Of a stretch of DNA of 27,989 bases, positions 14,371 through 22,391 are shown piece by piece. This DNA is from Bacteroidota bacterium. Lineage in GTDB: Bacteria > Bacteroidota > Bacteroidia > NS11-12g > UBA955. The translations under genes and the position numbers were made by a program. Below the pieces are notes generated by a model, which saw only the letters and a list, made by a program, of their open reading frames with translations, was not told where the DNA came from and did no database searches. Where the stretch lies: positions 1 through 27,989 of the forward strand of contig SXYY01000144.1 in NCBI GenBank assembly GCA_005788145.1, in the 5' to 3' direction. Position 1 is the stretch's first letter. Every line of letters starts with the position of its first letter.

Positions 14371-15869
14371 TCAGTCCCATCATTGGTTGGTATTTTAAGC
14401 AGCGCGTGAAAGAGCTTCGCGCCAACATCGAGCGATCGTTGGAGAACCAAAATATTCTGTTTGGTGAGTTAATGGAGAAACTATCGCTTACGGAATATGG
14501 CCGTAAGTTTGGCATAGAGAAATTAACCACCTATCAGCAATTCGCTGAGCGTGTGCCTGTAGCGAGTTTTGAAGATTTTCTGCCCTACATTGAGAGAAAT
14601 CAGCGCGGTGAGCAATCATTGTTGTGGCCGGGAGATATTCGTTGGTTTGCCAAAAGCAGTGGTACCACGAGCAATGTGTCGAAGTTCATCCCCATGAGTT
14701 ATGAAATCATGGAGCACAACCATTTTGAAGGTTCCAAAGAAGCCGTAACCCAGTTTTTTGGTTTTTACCCAGAGGGTAAAATTTTTGGTGGTAAAGGACT
14801 CTTGATTGGCGGAACTACCAAACAAAACGAAGGACAGGATTATTATTTTGGCGATTTGAGTGGCATCTTGATGGTCCATTTACCCTCTTGGGCAAATTGG
14901 AAAAGCACGCCGGATGTAGGAGTAGCGACCTTGGAAAGTTGGGAAGAGAAGTTGGAGAAGATGGTGGAAATCATCAAGGATGAAGATGTTACGAGTGTGA
15001 GTGGTGTTCCTACATGGACAGCTGTTGTTATGCAGCGTGTGCTTGAAGTAACGGGTAAGCAAAATATATTGGAAGTTTGGCCCAACTTTGAGTTGTTTAT
15101 CCATGGTGGTGTAAACTTTGAGCCCTACCGCGAACAATTTAAAGCCTTCTTGCCCAGCAGCCAGGTTAAATATCTAGAAACGTACAATGCAAGTGAGGGC
15201 TTTTTTGGAATTCAATACCAAGCTGATCGATCTGAATTGGTTTTGTTAACGCATTTGGGAATTTTCTTTGAGTTTTATCCTGCCACGGAAGTACCCTCCA
15301 TCCATAATATCGTGCCCCTATCGGCAGTGAAGCCGGGTATCAATTATGCGGTAATTATATCTACGGTGGGTGGATTGTGGCGCTATATCATTGGCGATAC
15401 GATTCAATTTCATGGCCTCAATCCCTTTACCTTTAAAATAACGGGTCGCACCAAGTTGTTCATCAATGCATTTGGCGAAGAGTTGGTGATTGAAAATGCT
15501 GAAACCGCCATCGCCATGGCATGCAAAGAATTGGATGCAATTGTTACCGATTATACAGCAGCGCCTGTGTATCTGGATCAAAATGAAAATCCTGGACATG
15601 AATGGTTGATAGAGTTTGCAAAGCCACCGGCCGACCTAAAGGCATTTACCGAGTTGTTGGATCGAGAATTACAACGCACCAATGACGATTATAAAGGAAA
15701 GCGCGCTGGCGACATGCTCATGAAAATGCCACAGGTGATAGCCGTGCCAACCTTGACCTTTCATGACTGGTTGAAATCGAAAGGAAAATTGGGCGGACAG
15801 AACAAAGTACCCCGGTTGAGCAACGACCGCAAAATCATCGAAGAAATCAAAGGCATGATAGGGTTATAA
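14367..15869 (+). CDS. GH3 superfamily acyl-adenylating enzyme
   Basis: A 500-residue protein of the GH3 family, named from plant auxin-amino acid conjugating enzymes and related to the ANL adenylating fold. Visible motifs: nucleotide-binding FAKSSGTTSN (95-104), YNASEGFFG (273-281) and LWRYIIGDTI (337-346), followed by ITGRTKLFINAFGEELV at the start of the C-terminal subdomain. Plant members adenylate a carboxylic acid and couple it to an amino acid; the substrate of the bacterial forms is not known. It overlaps the ABC ATPase by four bases (ATGA) and is the last gene of the operon. Co-transcription with an acyltransferase suggests, but does not prove, a lipid or acyl substrate. Confidence 0.85.
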   Translation: MISPIIGWYFKQRVKELRANIERSLENQNILFGELMEKLSLTEYGRKFGIEKLTTYQQFAERVPVASFEDFLPYIERNQRGEQSLLWPGDIRWFAKSSGTTSNVSKFIPMSYEIMEHNHFEGSKEAVTQFFGFYPEGKIFGGKGLLIGGTTKQNEGQDYYFGDLSGILMVHLPSWANWKSTPDVGVATLESWEEKLEKMVEIIKDEDVTSVSGVPTWTAVVMQRVLEVTGKQNILEVWPNFELFIHGGVNFEPYREQFKAFLPSSQVKYLETYNASEGFFGIQYQADRSELVLLTHLGIFFEFYPATEVPSIHNIVPLSAVKPGINYAVIISTVGGLWRYIIGDTIQFHGLNPFTFKITGRTKLFINAFGEELVIENAETAIAMACKELDAIVTDYTAAPVYLDQNENPGHEWLIEFAKPPADLKAFTELLDRELQRTNDDYKGKRAGDMLMKMPQVIAVPTLTFHDWLKSKGKLGGQNKVPRLSNDRKIIEEIKGMIGL

Positions 15870-15884
15870 TAGAGGGCAAAATTG

Positions 15885-15892
15885 TATTTTTG
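15885..15892 (+). promoter_or_regulatory. -7 promoter element for kbl
   Basis: TATTTTTG fits TAnnTTTG, 14 bases before the kbl ATG and 15 bases after the GH3 stop. No clear -33 TTG. Confidence 0.45.
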
Positions 15893-15906
15893 TCTTTTAT
15901 ACACCT

Positions 15907-17103
15907 ATGTACGGAGCCATTAAACAACACTTGGCGGCTGAGCTGAAAAGCATCGAAGAAGCCGGCCTTTTTAAAAAAGAACGCATCATCACGACCCCCC
16001 AAGACGCCGTAATCAAATTGGCAGACGGCAGTGAGGTTGTTAATTTTTGCGCCAATAATTATTTGGGATTGAGTAGCCATCCACGCGTATTGGAAGCGGC
16101 GAAGCGTGCGATCGATACCCATGGTTTTGGAATGAGCAGTGTGCGGTTTATTTGCGGAACACAAGACATCCACAAGGAGTTGGAGGCCAAAATTGCTGAC
16201 TTTTATGGTACCGAAGACACCATTCTTTATGCGGCGGCATTCGATGCGAATGGCGGTGTGTTTGAGCCCCTATTGGGTGAGCAAGATGCCATCATTTCCG
16301 ATAGTTTGAATCACGCATCCATCATTGATGGTGTGCGTTTGTGCAAGGCAATGCGATTCCGCTACGAGAACAATAACATGGCAGATTTGGAAACCCAGCT
16401 CATCGCAGCGCGTGAAAAGGGTGCTCGCTTTATTTTGGTGGTTACCGATGGTGTTTTCTCGATGGATGGCTATGTGGCACAACTCGATAAAATTTGTGAT
16501 TTGGCTGAGAAATATGATGCAATGGTGATGACAGACGAGTGTCACGCTGCAGGATTTATCGGGGCCACCGGTCGTGGTACCCCAGAATATTGCAATGTGA
16601 TGGGTCGGGTAGATATCATCACAGGTACTTTGGGTAAAGCCTTGGGCGGTGCGATGGGTGGATACACCACAGGCAGAAAAGAGATCATTGAATTGTTGCG
16701 TCAGCGCAGCCGTCCATACTTATTCAGTAACTCTTTGGCACCCAGTATCGTTGGTGCGAGCATCGAAGTGCTGAATATGTTGAATGAGACTACCGCATTG
16801 CGCGATAAATTGGAAGCCAATGTAAAGCATTTCAAAGCGGGAATTAAGGCGGCTGGATTCGATATCAAGGATGGCGACAGCGCCATCGTGCCGGTGATGT
16901 TGTATGATGCCAAGTTGAGTCAAGACATGGCGAATGCATTGTTGGCAGAGGGTATTTATGTGATTGGCTTCTTCTTTCCGGTTGTTCCGAGAGAGCAAGC
17001 CAGAATTCGGGTTCAATTGAGTGCGGCGCATGAATTTGAGCACATCGACAAAGCCGTAGCGGCATTCACCAAAGTGGGTAAATCATTGGGCGTAATTGCC
17101 TAA
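15907..17103 (+). CDS. kbl: Glycine C-acetyltransferase (2-amino-3-ketobutyrate CoA ligase)
   Basis: A 398-residue PLP enzyme that cleaves 2-amino-3-oxobutyrate with CoA to glycine and acetyl-CoA, the second step of threonine breakdown. It aligns closely with the E. coli enzyme over its full length: NFCANNYLGL, SVRFICGTQDIHKELE, SDSLNHASIIDGVRLCKA, TDGVFSMDG, PLP-contacting Asp210 and His213 in TDECHAAGF, Schiff-base Lys244 in GTLGKALGG, and RQRSRPYLFSNSLAPSIV. This full-length match separates it from the related BioF and 5-aminolevulinate synthases. The partner threonine dehydrogenase is not here. Two amino acid permease genes follow, the first with its own promoter. Confidence 0.95.
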   Translation: MYGAIKQHLAAELKSIEEAGLFKKERIITTPQDAVIKLADGSEVVNFCANNYLGLSSHPRVLEAAKRAIDTHGFGMSSVRFICGTQDIHKELEAKIADFYGTEDTILYAAAFDANGGVFEPLLGEQDAIISDSLNHASIIDGVRLCKAMRFRYENNNMADLETQLIAAREKGARFILVVTDGVFSMDGYVAQLDKICDLAEKYDAMVMTDECHAAGFIGATGRGTPEYCNVMGRVDIITGTLGKALGGAMGGYTTGRKEIIELLRQRSRPYLFSNSLAPSIVGASIEVLNMLNETTALRDKLEANVKHFKAGIKAAGFDIKDGDSAIVPVMLYDAKLSQDMANALLAEGIYVIGFFFPVVPREQARIRVQLSAAHEFEHIDKAVAAFTKVGKSLGVIA

Positions 17104-17116
17104 ACCCTTATATTTG
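17086..17116 (+). promoter_or_regulatory. Promoter for the first APC permease
   Basis: TTG at 17086-17088 and TATATTTG at 17109-17116 with a 20-base spacer, a good match to the Bacteroidota -33/-7 consensus. The -33 lies within the end of kbl. Confidence 0.65.
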
Positions 17117-17135
17117 TTTTTTAGCGAAATGTATC

Positions 17136-18557
17136 ATGTCTATTTGGAGAAAGAAACCCATTGCTGCCTATCAGGCCGATGCGAAGAAAAACGATTTGAA
17201 TCGGGTATTGACCCGTTGGGGTTTGACCTCTTTGGGAATTGGCGCCATTATCGGGGGCGGAATTTTTACTTTGACCGGAATTGCAGCCCATAACCACGCG
17301 GGCCCAGCGCTGGCGTTGGCCTTTGTGATCGCAGGTATCGGCTGTTTGTTTGCATCTCTTTGCTATGCGGAGTTTGCCTCTGTGTTGCCTGTAGAAGGTT
17401 CTGCATACGCCTACGCCTACGGCACTGTGGGTGAATTATTTGCTTGGTTTATCGGATGGAACCTGATCCTAGAATATATGATGGGTGCTACAACGGTGGC
17501 GGTTGCTTGGAGTGGTTATTTCACCAAACTGTTGCATTTGTTTCATATCAATCTTCCTGAGTATTTGATCAATGATCCTGTTACTTTCGGGGGTACTGCT
17601 TTCAACCTGCCCGCTTTCCTCATTACCTGGGTTATTACTGCCATTTTGGTCAAAGGAATTAAAGAAGCGGCGTCAACAAACAATGTTATTGTAATCTTGA
17701 AAGTGGCAGTGGTGTTGTTTGTGATCATTGCAGGTTCTTTTTATGTGGATACTGCGAATTGGCATCCCTTCATTCCTGCTGAGAAAATGGGCGAAGACGG
17801 ACACCTCCATTTTGGTGTTGGTGGGGTCCTAACAGCAGCGACGATTGTGTTTTTTGCTTACATCGGTTTCGATGCAGTGTCTACCCAAGCGGGAGAAGCC
17901 ATTAATCCAAAGAAAGACGTGCCATTTGCAATTATTGCCTCACTCATCATTTGTACTTTGCTCTATATCGCCGTTTCATTGGTTCTTACAGGAATGGTGC
18001 CTTATGGTGATTTGGATTTGAAAGCCCCTGTGGCTTCTGCTTTTGCAGGTGCAGGGATTGATTGGGCGGTGTATTTGATTACCATCGCAGCTACTGCCGG
18101 TTTGATGTCGGTTATGCTGGTAATGATGCTGGGACAAACCCGAATCTTCTTGGGAATGGCGAAAGACGGGTTATTGCCAAAGAACATGTTTGGTTCTTTG
18201 CATCCAAAATTCAAAACGCCCTATAAGAGTACCATTTTGGTCGGCTTTGTTGTGTCTATCGTGGCTGCGTTAACGCCCATCGATAAAGTATCCGAGATGT
18301 GCTCAATGGGTACTTTGTTGGCTTTTGCCATGGTTTGTTTGGCAGTGTTGATTTTGCGAGTGAAACAACCCGAGTTGGATAGGCCTTACAAAACCCCCTT
18401 CATTTACTTTGTAGCGCCGATGGGCGTTGCTTTTAACGTGTTTTTGATGTCGCAGGTCCGTGAAAACACCTGGTATGCCTTCCTAATTTGGGGAACATTG
18501 GGCGTATTGGTTTATTTCCTCTACAGCCGCAAAAATTCAAATTTGAATAACGCGTAA
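17136..18557 (+). CDS. APC family amino acid permease (cationic amino acid transporter type)
   Basis: A 473-residue inner membrane transporter with about 12 membrane segments. The hallmark of the APC superfamily substrate site, GIGAIIGGGIFTLTG, is in the first span after an N-terminal cytoplasmic stretch (KKNDLNRVLTRWGL). LPVEGSAYAYAYGTVGELFAWFIGWNLILEY and FFAYIGFDAVSTQAGEAINPKKDVP place it close to the CAT/YfnA-type amino acid permeases. The exact substrate is not readable. The ATG at 17136 is used; an ATG at 17129 is out of frame. A hairpin terminator follows the stop by about 20 bases. Confidence 0.9.
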   Translation: MSIWRKKPIAAYQADAKKNDLNRVLTRWGLTSLGIGAIIGGGIFTLTGIAAHNHAGPALALAFVIAGIGCLFASLCYAEFASVLPVEGSAYAYAYGTVGELFAWFIGWNLILEYMMGATTVAVAWSGYFTKLLHLFHINLPEYLINDPVTFGGTAFNLPAFLITWVITAILVKGIKEAASTNNVIVILKVAVVLFVIIAGSFYVDTANWHPFIPAEKMGEDGHLHFGVGGVLTAATIVFFAYIGFDAVSTQAGEAINPKKDVPFAIIASLIICTLLYIAVSLVLTGMVPYGDLDLKAPVASAFAGAGIDWAVYLITIAATAGLMSVMLVMMLGQTRIFLGMAKDGLLPKNMFGSLHPKFKTPYKSTILVGFVVSIVAALTPIDKVSEMCSMGTLLAFAMVCLAVLILRVKQPELDRPYKTPFIYFVAPMGVAFNVFLMSQVRENTWYAFLIWGTLGVLVYFLYSRKNSNLNNA

Positions 18558-18577
18558 AATCTAAATTAAGAATCATC

Positions 18578-18607
18578 AAAAAGGCTTGGTAACCCCAGGC
18601 CTTTTTT
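18578..18607 (+). terminator. Rho-independent terminator between the two APC permeases
   Basis: AAAAAGGCTTGG pairs with CCAGGCCTTTTT (one G-U pair) around a short loop, ending in six T. It lies 20 bases after the first permease stop. Confidence 0.8.
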
Positions 18608-18627
18608 GTAATATGCTTTTCAATACA

Positions 18628-20172
18628 ATGACAACAACGAAAAAACTGGGTGTATTTGATTCGGTATTGCTGGTTTCAGGCAGTATGATAGGCAGTGGTA
18701 TATTCTTGGTTACCGGCGATATGACCCGCCAATTGGGAAACGGACCACTCGTTTTGCTGGCTTGGATCCTTACGGGTTTCATTACCCTTATGGCAGCCCT
18801 GAGTTTTGGTGAACTCGCGGCGATGATGCCCAATGCAGGTGGCCAATATAACTTTATCACCCGCATCTATGGCAAACGCATGGGTTTCGTCTATGGTTGG
18901 GCCGTGTTTTCAGTCATTCAAACGGGTGTAATTGCGGCGGTAGCCATGGCGTTTGCCAAACACCTGGGGATATTTGTTTGGGGACACGACAAGGTCGTCT
19001 TTACCCTTGGGTGTTGTGGTTATCAGTTTTCGTTGCTTTCTGGTCAGTGCATGGCGATAGCAAGCATCGTATTGCTCACAATTATCAATGGTTTGGGAAT
19101 CCAAGAAGGGAAATGGGTACAGCGCATTTTTACCTTGGCCAAATTGGTCGCACTCGGTGCACTGATTCTCGGTGGCTTGTATGTTCTCGTGGGTGGTTCA
19201 CTCAATGGCGCACACAATTACTTTTGGTCAAACATGTCGGATGGATTGAATGCTTCAAAGTATGTCCCGGCAAACCCCGAAGCCACAATCAAATCCATTG
19301 AACCGATAAAAGGCTTTTGGGAGTCTATTTCCGGTATGACATTGATGTTGGCATTTGCCAGTGCGATGGTTGGTAGCTTGTTTTCGTCGGATGCTTGGCA
19401 AGGAATTACTTTCATGTCGGCCGAGGTAGACAAACCTAGCAAAACCATCCCCAAGGCGTTGTTGTATGGCACTTTTATCGTTACGGTGGTGTATTGCTTG
19501 GCCAATGTTGCCTATATGACGTTACTGCCGTTAAAAGGCCTTGATTGGACAAATGCATTGGCGGCAGTAGGTCCGGATGGTTGGGCAGAAAATTTTAGTT
19601 TGGGTTTGGCTCATGCCGATCAAGATCGTGTGGGTGTTGCGGCATCTTCTGTGCTGATGGGTTCTACCAACGACGCGTTGGCGGGTTCAATGGGATTGTT
19701 GTTTATGGCCGGTTTGATTGTTGTAAGCACTTTTGGATGCAACAATGGACTGATTCTGGCGGGCAGTCGATTATACAAAGCAATGGCGGATCACGGTTTG
19801 TTTTTTCAAAAGGCGGCCAAGTTGAACACGAAAAATGTTCCCGCAAATGCGCTTTGGATGCAGGCTTTTTGGGCCAGCGTGTTGTGTTTGAGCGGTAGTT
19901 ACGGCGATTTGCTGAGCTATTGCACATTTGCATCGCTGTTGTTCTATATCATTACGGTTGCCGGTGTGATGATTTTGCGCAAACGCGAACCCGAGGCCGA
20001 AAGGCCTTACAAAGTATGGGGATATCCCTACTTACCCATTGCTTATCTCTTCTTGGCTGGTTTTGTTGCCGTGGGGATATTGGTTAGTCAGTTCAACATA
20101 GCAATGACGGGTATCGGCATTGTGGCGTTGGGGTGGCCCATTTATCGCTTATTTCAACGACAAGGAAAATAG
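18628..20172 (+). CDS. APC family amino acid permease
   Basis: A 514-residue transporter of the APC superfamily with about 12 membrane segments. The consensus substrate site is VSGSMIGSGIFLVTGDM, then LSFGELAAMMPNAGGQYNFI. Unlike the neighbouring permease, it has long loops around residues 190-260 and 310-350, and it resembles the L-type/peptide-linked APC branch of Bacteroidota. The substrate is unknown. The start is taken as ATG 18628 (MTTTKKLGVF); ATG 18613 would add five residues, and a TTG at 18586 lies inside the terminator and is rejected. The gene is separated from the first permease by that terminator, so it needs its own promoter, which I could not identify. It converges on the DAHP synthase gene with a four-base gap. 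Confidence 0.85.
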   Translation: MTTTKKLGVFDSVLLVSGSMIGSGIFLVTGDMTRQLGNGPLVLLAWILTGFITLMAALSFGELAAMMPNAGGQYNFITRIYGKRMGFVYGWAVFSVIQTGVIAAVAMAFAKHLGIFVWGHDKVVFTLGCCGYQFSLLSGQCMAIASIVLLTIINGLGIQEGKWVQRIFTLAKLVALGALILGGLYVLVGGSLNGAHNYFWSNMSDGLNASKYVPANPEATIKSIEPIKGFWESISGMTLMLAFASAMVGSLFSSDAWQGITFMSAEVDKPSKTIPKALLYGTFIVTVVYCLANVAYMTLLPLKGLDWTNALAAVGPDGWAENFSLGLAHADQDRVGVAASSVLMGSTNDALAGSMGLLFMAGLIVVSTFGCNNGLILAGSRLYKAMADHGLFFQKAAKLNTKNVPANALWMQAFWASVLCLSGSYGDLLSYCTFASLLFYIITVAGVMILRKREPEAERPYKVWGYPYLPIAYLFLAGFVAVGILVSQFNIAMTGIGIVALGWPIYRLFQRQGK

Positions 20173-20176
20173 TCGG

Positions 20177-21037
20177 TTAATTTAGGTTTTCGATGGCAAC
20201 GGCGGATTCAAAGTCGAACCGTTTGTTACGGAATTGTGCCTGCATCGAAAGCTGTGGCAATAAATCGCCCAATTGATCCAAATACAAACTCTGATCACCA
20301 TCGCTCAAGGCCTCGTTGGGTTGATTGTGCACTTCGATGATCAATCCATCTGCACCGGCGGCGATGGCAGCATTGGAAACAGGTGCAACCAAATCGCGAA
20401 GACCTGTACCTTGGCTTGGATCAAGGATGATGGGTAGATGACTAAGGGTTTTGATCAAAGGAATAGCCGCGATATCGAGGGTGTTTCTGGTGGCGGTTTC
20501 GAAGGTGCGAATGCCGCGCTCGCACAAAATAACGCGTTCATTTCCGCTACTTACAATATACTCTGCCGCCAACAACCATTCTTCGATGGTGCTGCTCATC
20601 CCGCGTTTCAGTAGTAAGGGCTTACCACATTTTCCCAATGCTTTTAACAAGGGGTAATTTTGCATGTTGCGCGTTCCAACTTGCAGAATATCGGCATAGG
20701 TCACGAGTTCATCAATTTTGTCGATGCTCATGATTTCTGAGACAACGGCCAAGCCGTATTTATCACCAGCTTCACGCAACAATTGAAGCCCTTCGGTTTT
20801 TAAACCTTGAAATGAGTATGGACTTGTTCTTGGTTTGTAAGCACCGCCGCGAAGAAATTTGATGTTCTTCTTGGCCAAATATTCGGATATGGTGAAGATT
20901 TGTTCCCGATTTTCAACAGCACATGGACCGGCAACCATCATCAAGTCTTTCCCGATGGTAACACCATTTACGATGAATGTGGTGTCTTCTTGCTTCCATT
21001 CGCGACTAACGAGTTGATATGGTTTACGGGTACCCAT
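20177..21037 (-). CDS. aroF: 3-deoxy-7-phosphoheptulonate (DAHP) synthase, type I-beta, stand-alone
   Basis: A 286-residue enzyme for the first step of the shikimate pathway, joining phosphoenolpyruvate and erythrose 4-phosphate. Signatures: VAGPCAVEN (metal Cys39), FLRGGAYKPRTSPYSFQGL (61-79), LQVGTRNMQN, KRGMSSTIEEWL, GIRTFET, and IIEVHNQPNEALSDG (metal Glu235 and Asp246). It lacks the N-terminal ferredoxin-like and C-terminal chorismate mutase domains that mediate feedback control in relatives, so it is probably the bare catalytic core. Where the family has a metal-binding His in DPSH, this protein reads DPSQ (Gln209). Last gene of a minus-strand run after the DUF4270 lipoprotein, with 20 bases between. 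The symbol follows the common naming of this branch. Confidence 0.87.
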   Translation of the reverse strand: MGTRKPYQLVSREWKQEDTTFIVNGVTIGKDLMMVAGPCAVENREQIFTISEYLAKKNIKFLRGGAYKPRTSPYSFQGLKTEGLQLLREAGDKYGLAVVSEIMSIDKIDELVTYADILQVGTRNMQNYPLLKALGKCGKPLLLKRGMSSTIEEWLLAAEYIVSSGNERVILCERGIRTFETATRNTLDIAAIPLIKTLSHLPIILDPSQGTGLRDLVAPVSNAAIAAGADGLIIEVHNQPNEALSDGDQSLYLDQLGDLLPQLSMQAQFRNKRFDFESAVAIENLN

Positions 21038-21057
21038 AGTGATGAAACAATGTTGCG

Positions 21058-22383
21058 TTAATTGGGTTTCGTGTACGTGATGATTAATTTTGTTTTGCTG
21101 TGGTCAATGCCTGCTCTTGCGCCGATGACGGGGTTGTCTGATGGCATGGCCAAAAACAATCCCAAATTGGTATTCAATGACTTGAAGTGCTGGTCGTTTA
21201 GAATATTTTGTATGTGTCTTGTGACGGTGAACCGATAACATTTTCTCGTTTCATCATAAATGCCGCCGAATGACGCAGGCGACATCGTAGCATCGTCGAT
21301 CAATCGGTTTCGTCTACTCTTTGTATTCAGGGGTTGGTACAGATTTAAGCGTGGAGGTGCAAACTGGTTCACAGAGCTGATATTGTTGGTGTAAAACAAA
21401 ATCTCGGCCTTGTTGATCCCCACATTGCCATTGTCAATTAAATTCAACAAAAAGGGAATTTGGATTTCCGTTTTTATCCCGCTTAACGCTTGAACATAGG
21501 TTGTTTCAAAGTTTTTGTTGGGATTTGACAATTGATCGTTAATCATCTGCGGGTAAGGGCCTACTTTTCCTTGATTGACGATGGATCCCTTTCCTTCAAA
21601 TCCGAAAACGAAGGTGCTTGTATCGTTGTAATACAACATGATTTTGGCACGGTAGGCCAAAGAAATCACATTGGCAAGATCAAAAACCGCGTATCCACCT
21701 TCTCCAGGCATGAGCTCATCGTTTTCCGGGATAATGGCAATTCCTTTAAAGTGTTTGGCCAAGCCATCATTGGATTGATAAGCCTCGGAAGGCATTTGCA
21801 TTAAACTGCGTGCAAATTCATCGCTCAACTTGATCATGATGCCAGGCTTCAATCCCATTTTTTCTTTGCGATACCCAATCGAATCAAACTTTTGTTGATA
21901 CATCGGACCAAAGTAATTGCTACTGATTTGTTGATTGTAAGCGATGTTTTGATGTTGGTAGTATACCTTGGAACTTGTGATTGTTTCTGACAGCGGGAAT
22001 ACTTGGATCCGTTGTTTGGTGAGGGGGTTTCCGTAAAAATTCAAACCATCCACCATTGGGATATACAAAATGGCGGAATCGGGTTCTATGGTATTGGGAA
22101 AATTGTTTTCGGGTTCAAGGATCATCATCTTGGCGAACAAACTGGCTTTGCTTTTACCCAAGATGGGATCGTTCATTTCGCCCAACAAGCTGTAGTTAAT
22201 ACCATTTCCCGGAAGTGAATCCTCGCGAATGGTTTTGGTGAGCAGCGTAAATGTATCTGCCCGGAAAATATCGAGTTGATTGTTGTTGGATTGCCCGTCG
22301 ATAATGATGTTCCCATCCTGCTTCGTACAGGCTGAAAATCCCACAAGGACCAATAAAATAGCAAGGGAAACCCTGATTTTCAA
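21058..22383 (-). CDS. DUF4270 lipoprotein
   Basis: A 441-residue protein with a lipoprotein signal (ILLVLVGFSAC, Cys19 the likely lipidated residue), hence envelope-anchored. The region after it fits the DUF4270 pattern: TFTLLTKTIREDSLPGNG and LLGEMNDPILGKSKASLFAKMM. The rest is beta-rich with repeated aromatic and Asn residues. DUF4270 is a Bacteroidota family without a known function. The start codon is TTG, eight bases after the stop of the GT5-like gene; no ATG or GTG precedes the signal peptide in frame, so the TTG start is well supported. It lies between the GT5-like gene and the DAHP synthase gene in one operon. Confidence 0.82.
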   Translation of the reverse strand: MKIRVSLAILLVLVGFSACTKQDGNIIIDGQSNNNQLDIFRADTFTLLTKTIREDSLPGNGINYSLLGEMNDPILGKSKASLFAKMMILEPENNFPNTIEPDSAILYIPMVDGLNFYGNPLTKQRIQVFPLSETITSSKVYYQHQNIAYNQQISSNYFGPMYQQKFDSIGYRKEKMGLKPGIMIKLSDEFARSLMQMPSEAYQSNDGLAKHFKGIAIIPENDELMPGEGGYAVFDLANVISLAYRAKIMLYYNDTSTFVFGFEGKGSIVNQGKVGPYPQMINDQLSNPNKNFETTYVQALSGIKTEIQIPFLLNLIDNGNVGINKAEILFYTNNISSVNQFAPPRLNLYQPLNTKSRRNRLIDDATMSPASFGGIYDETRKCYRFTVTRHIQNILNDQHFKSLNTNLGLFLAMPSDNPVIGARAGIDHSKTKLIITYTKPN

Positions 22384-22391
22384 AATAAAAA

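Noticed and set aside
18586..18627. TTG start for the second APC permease
   Set aside because: It lies inside the terminator hairpin; the ATG at 18628 gives a normal N-terminus.
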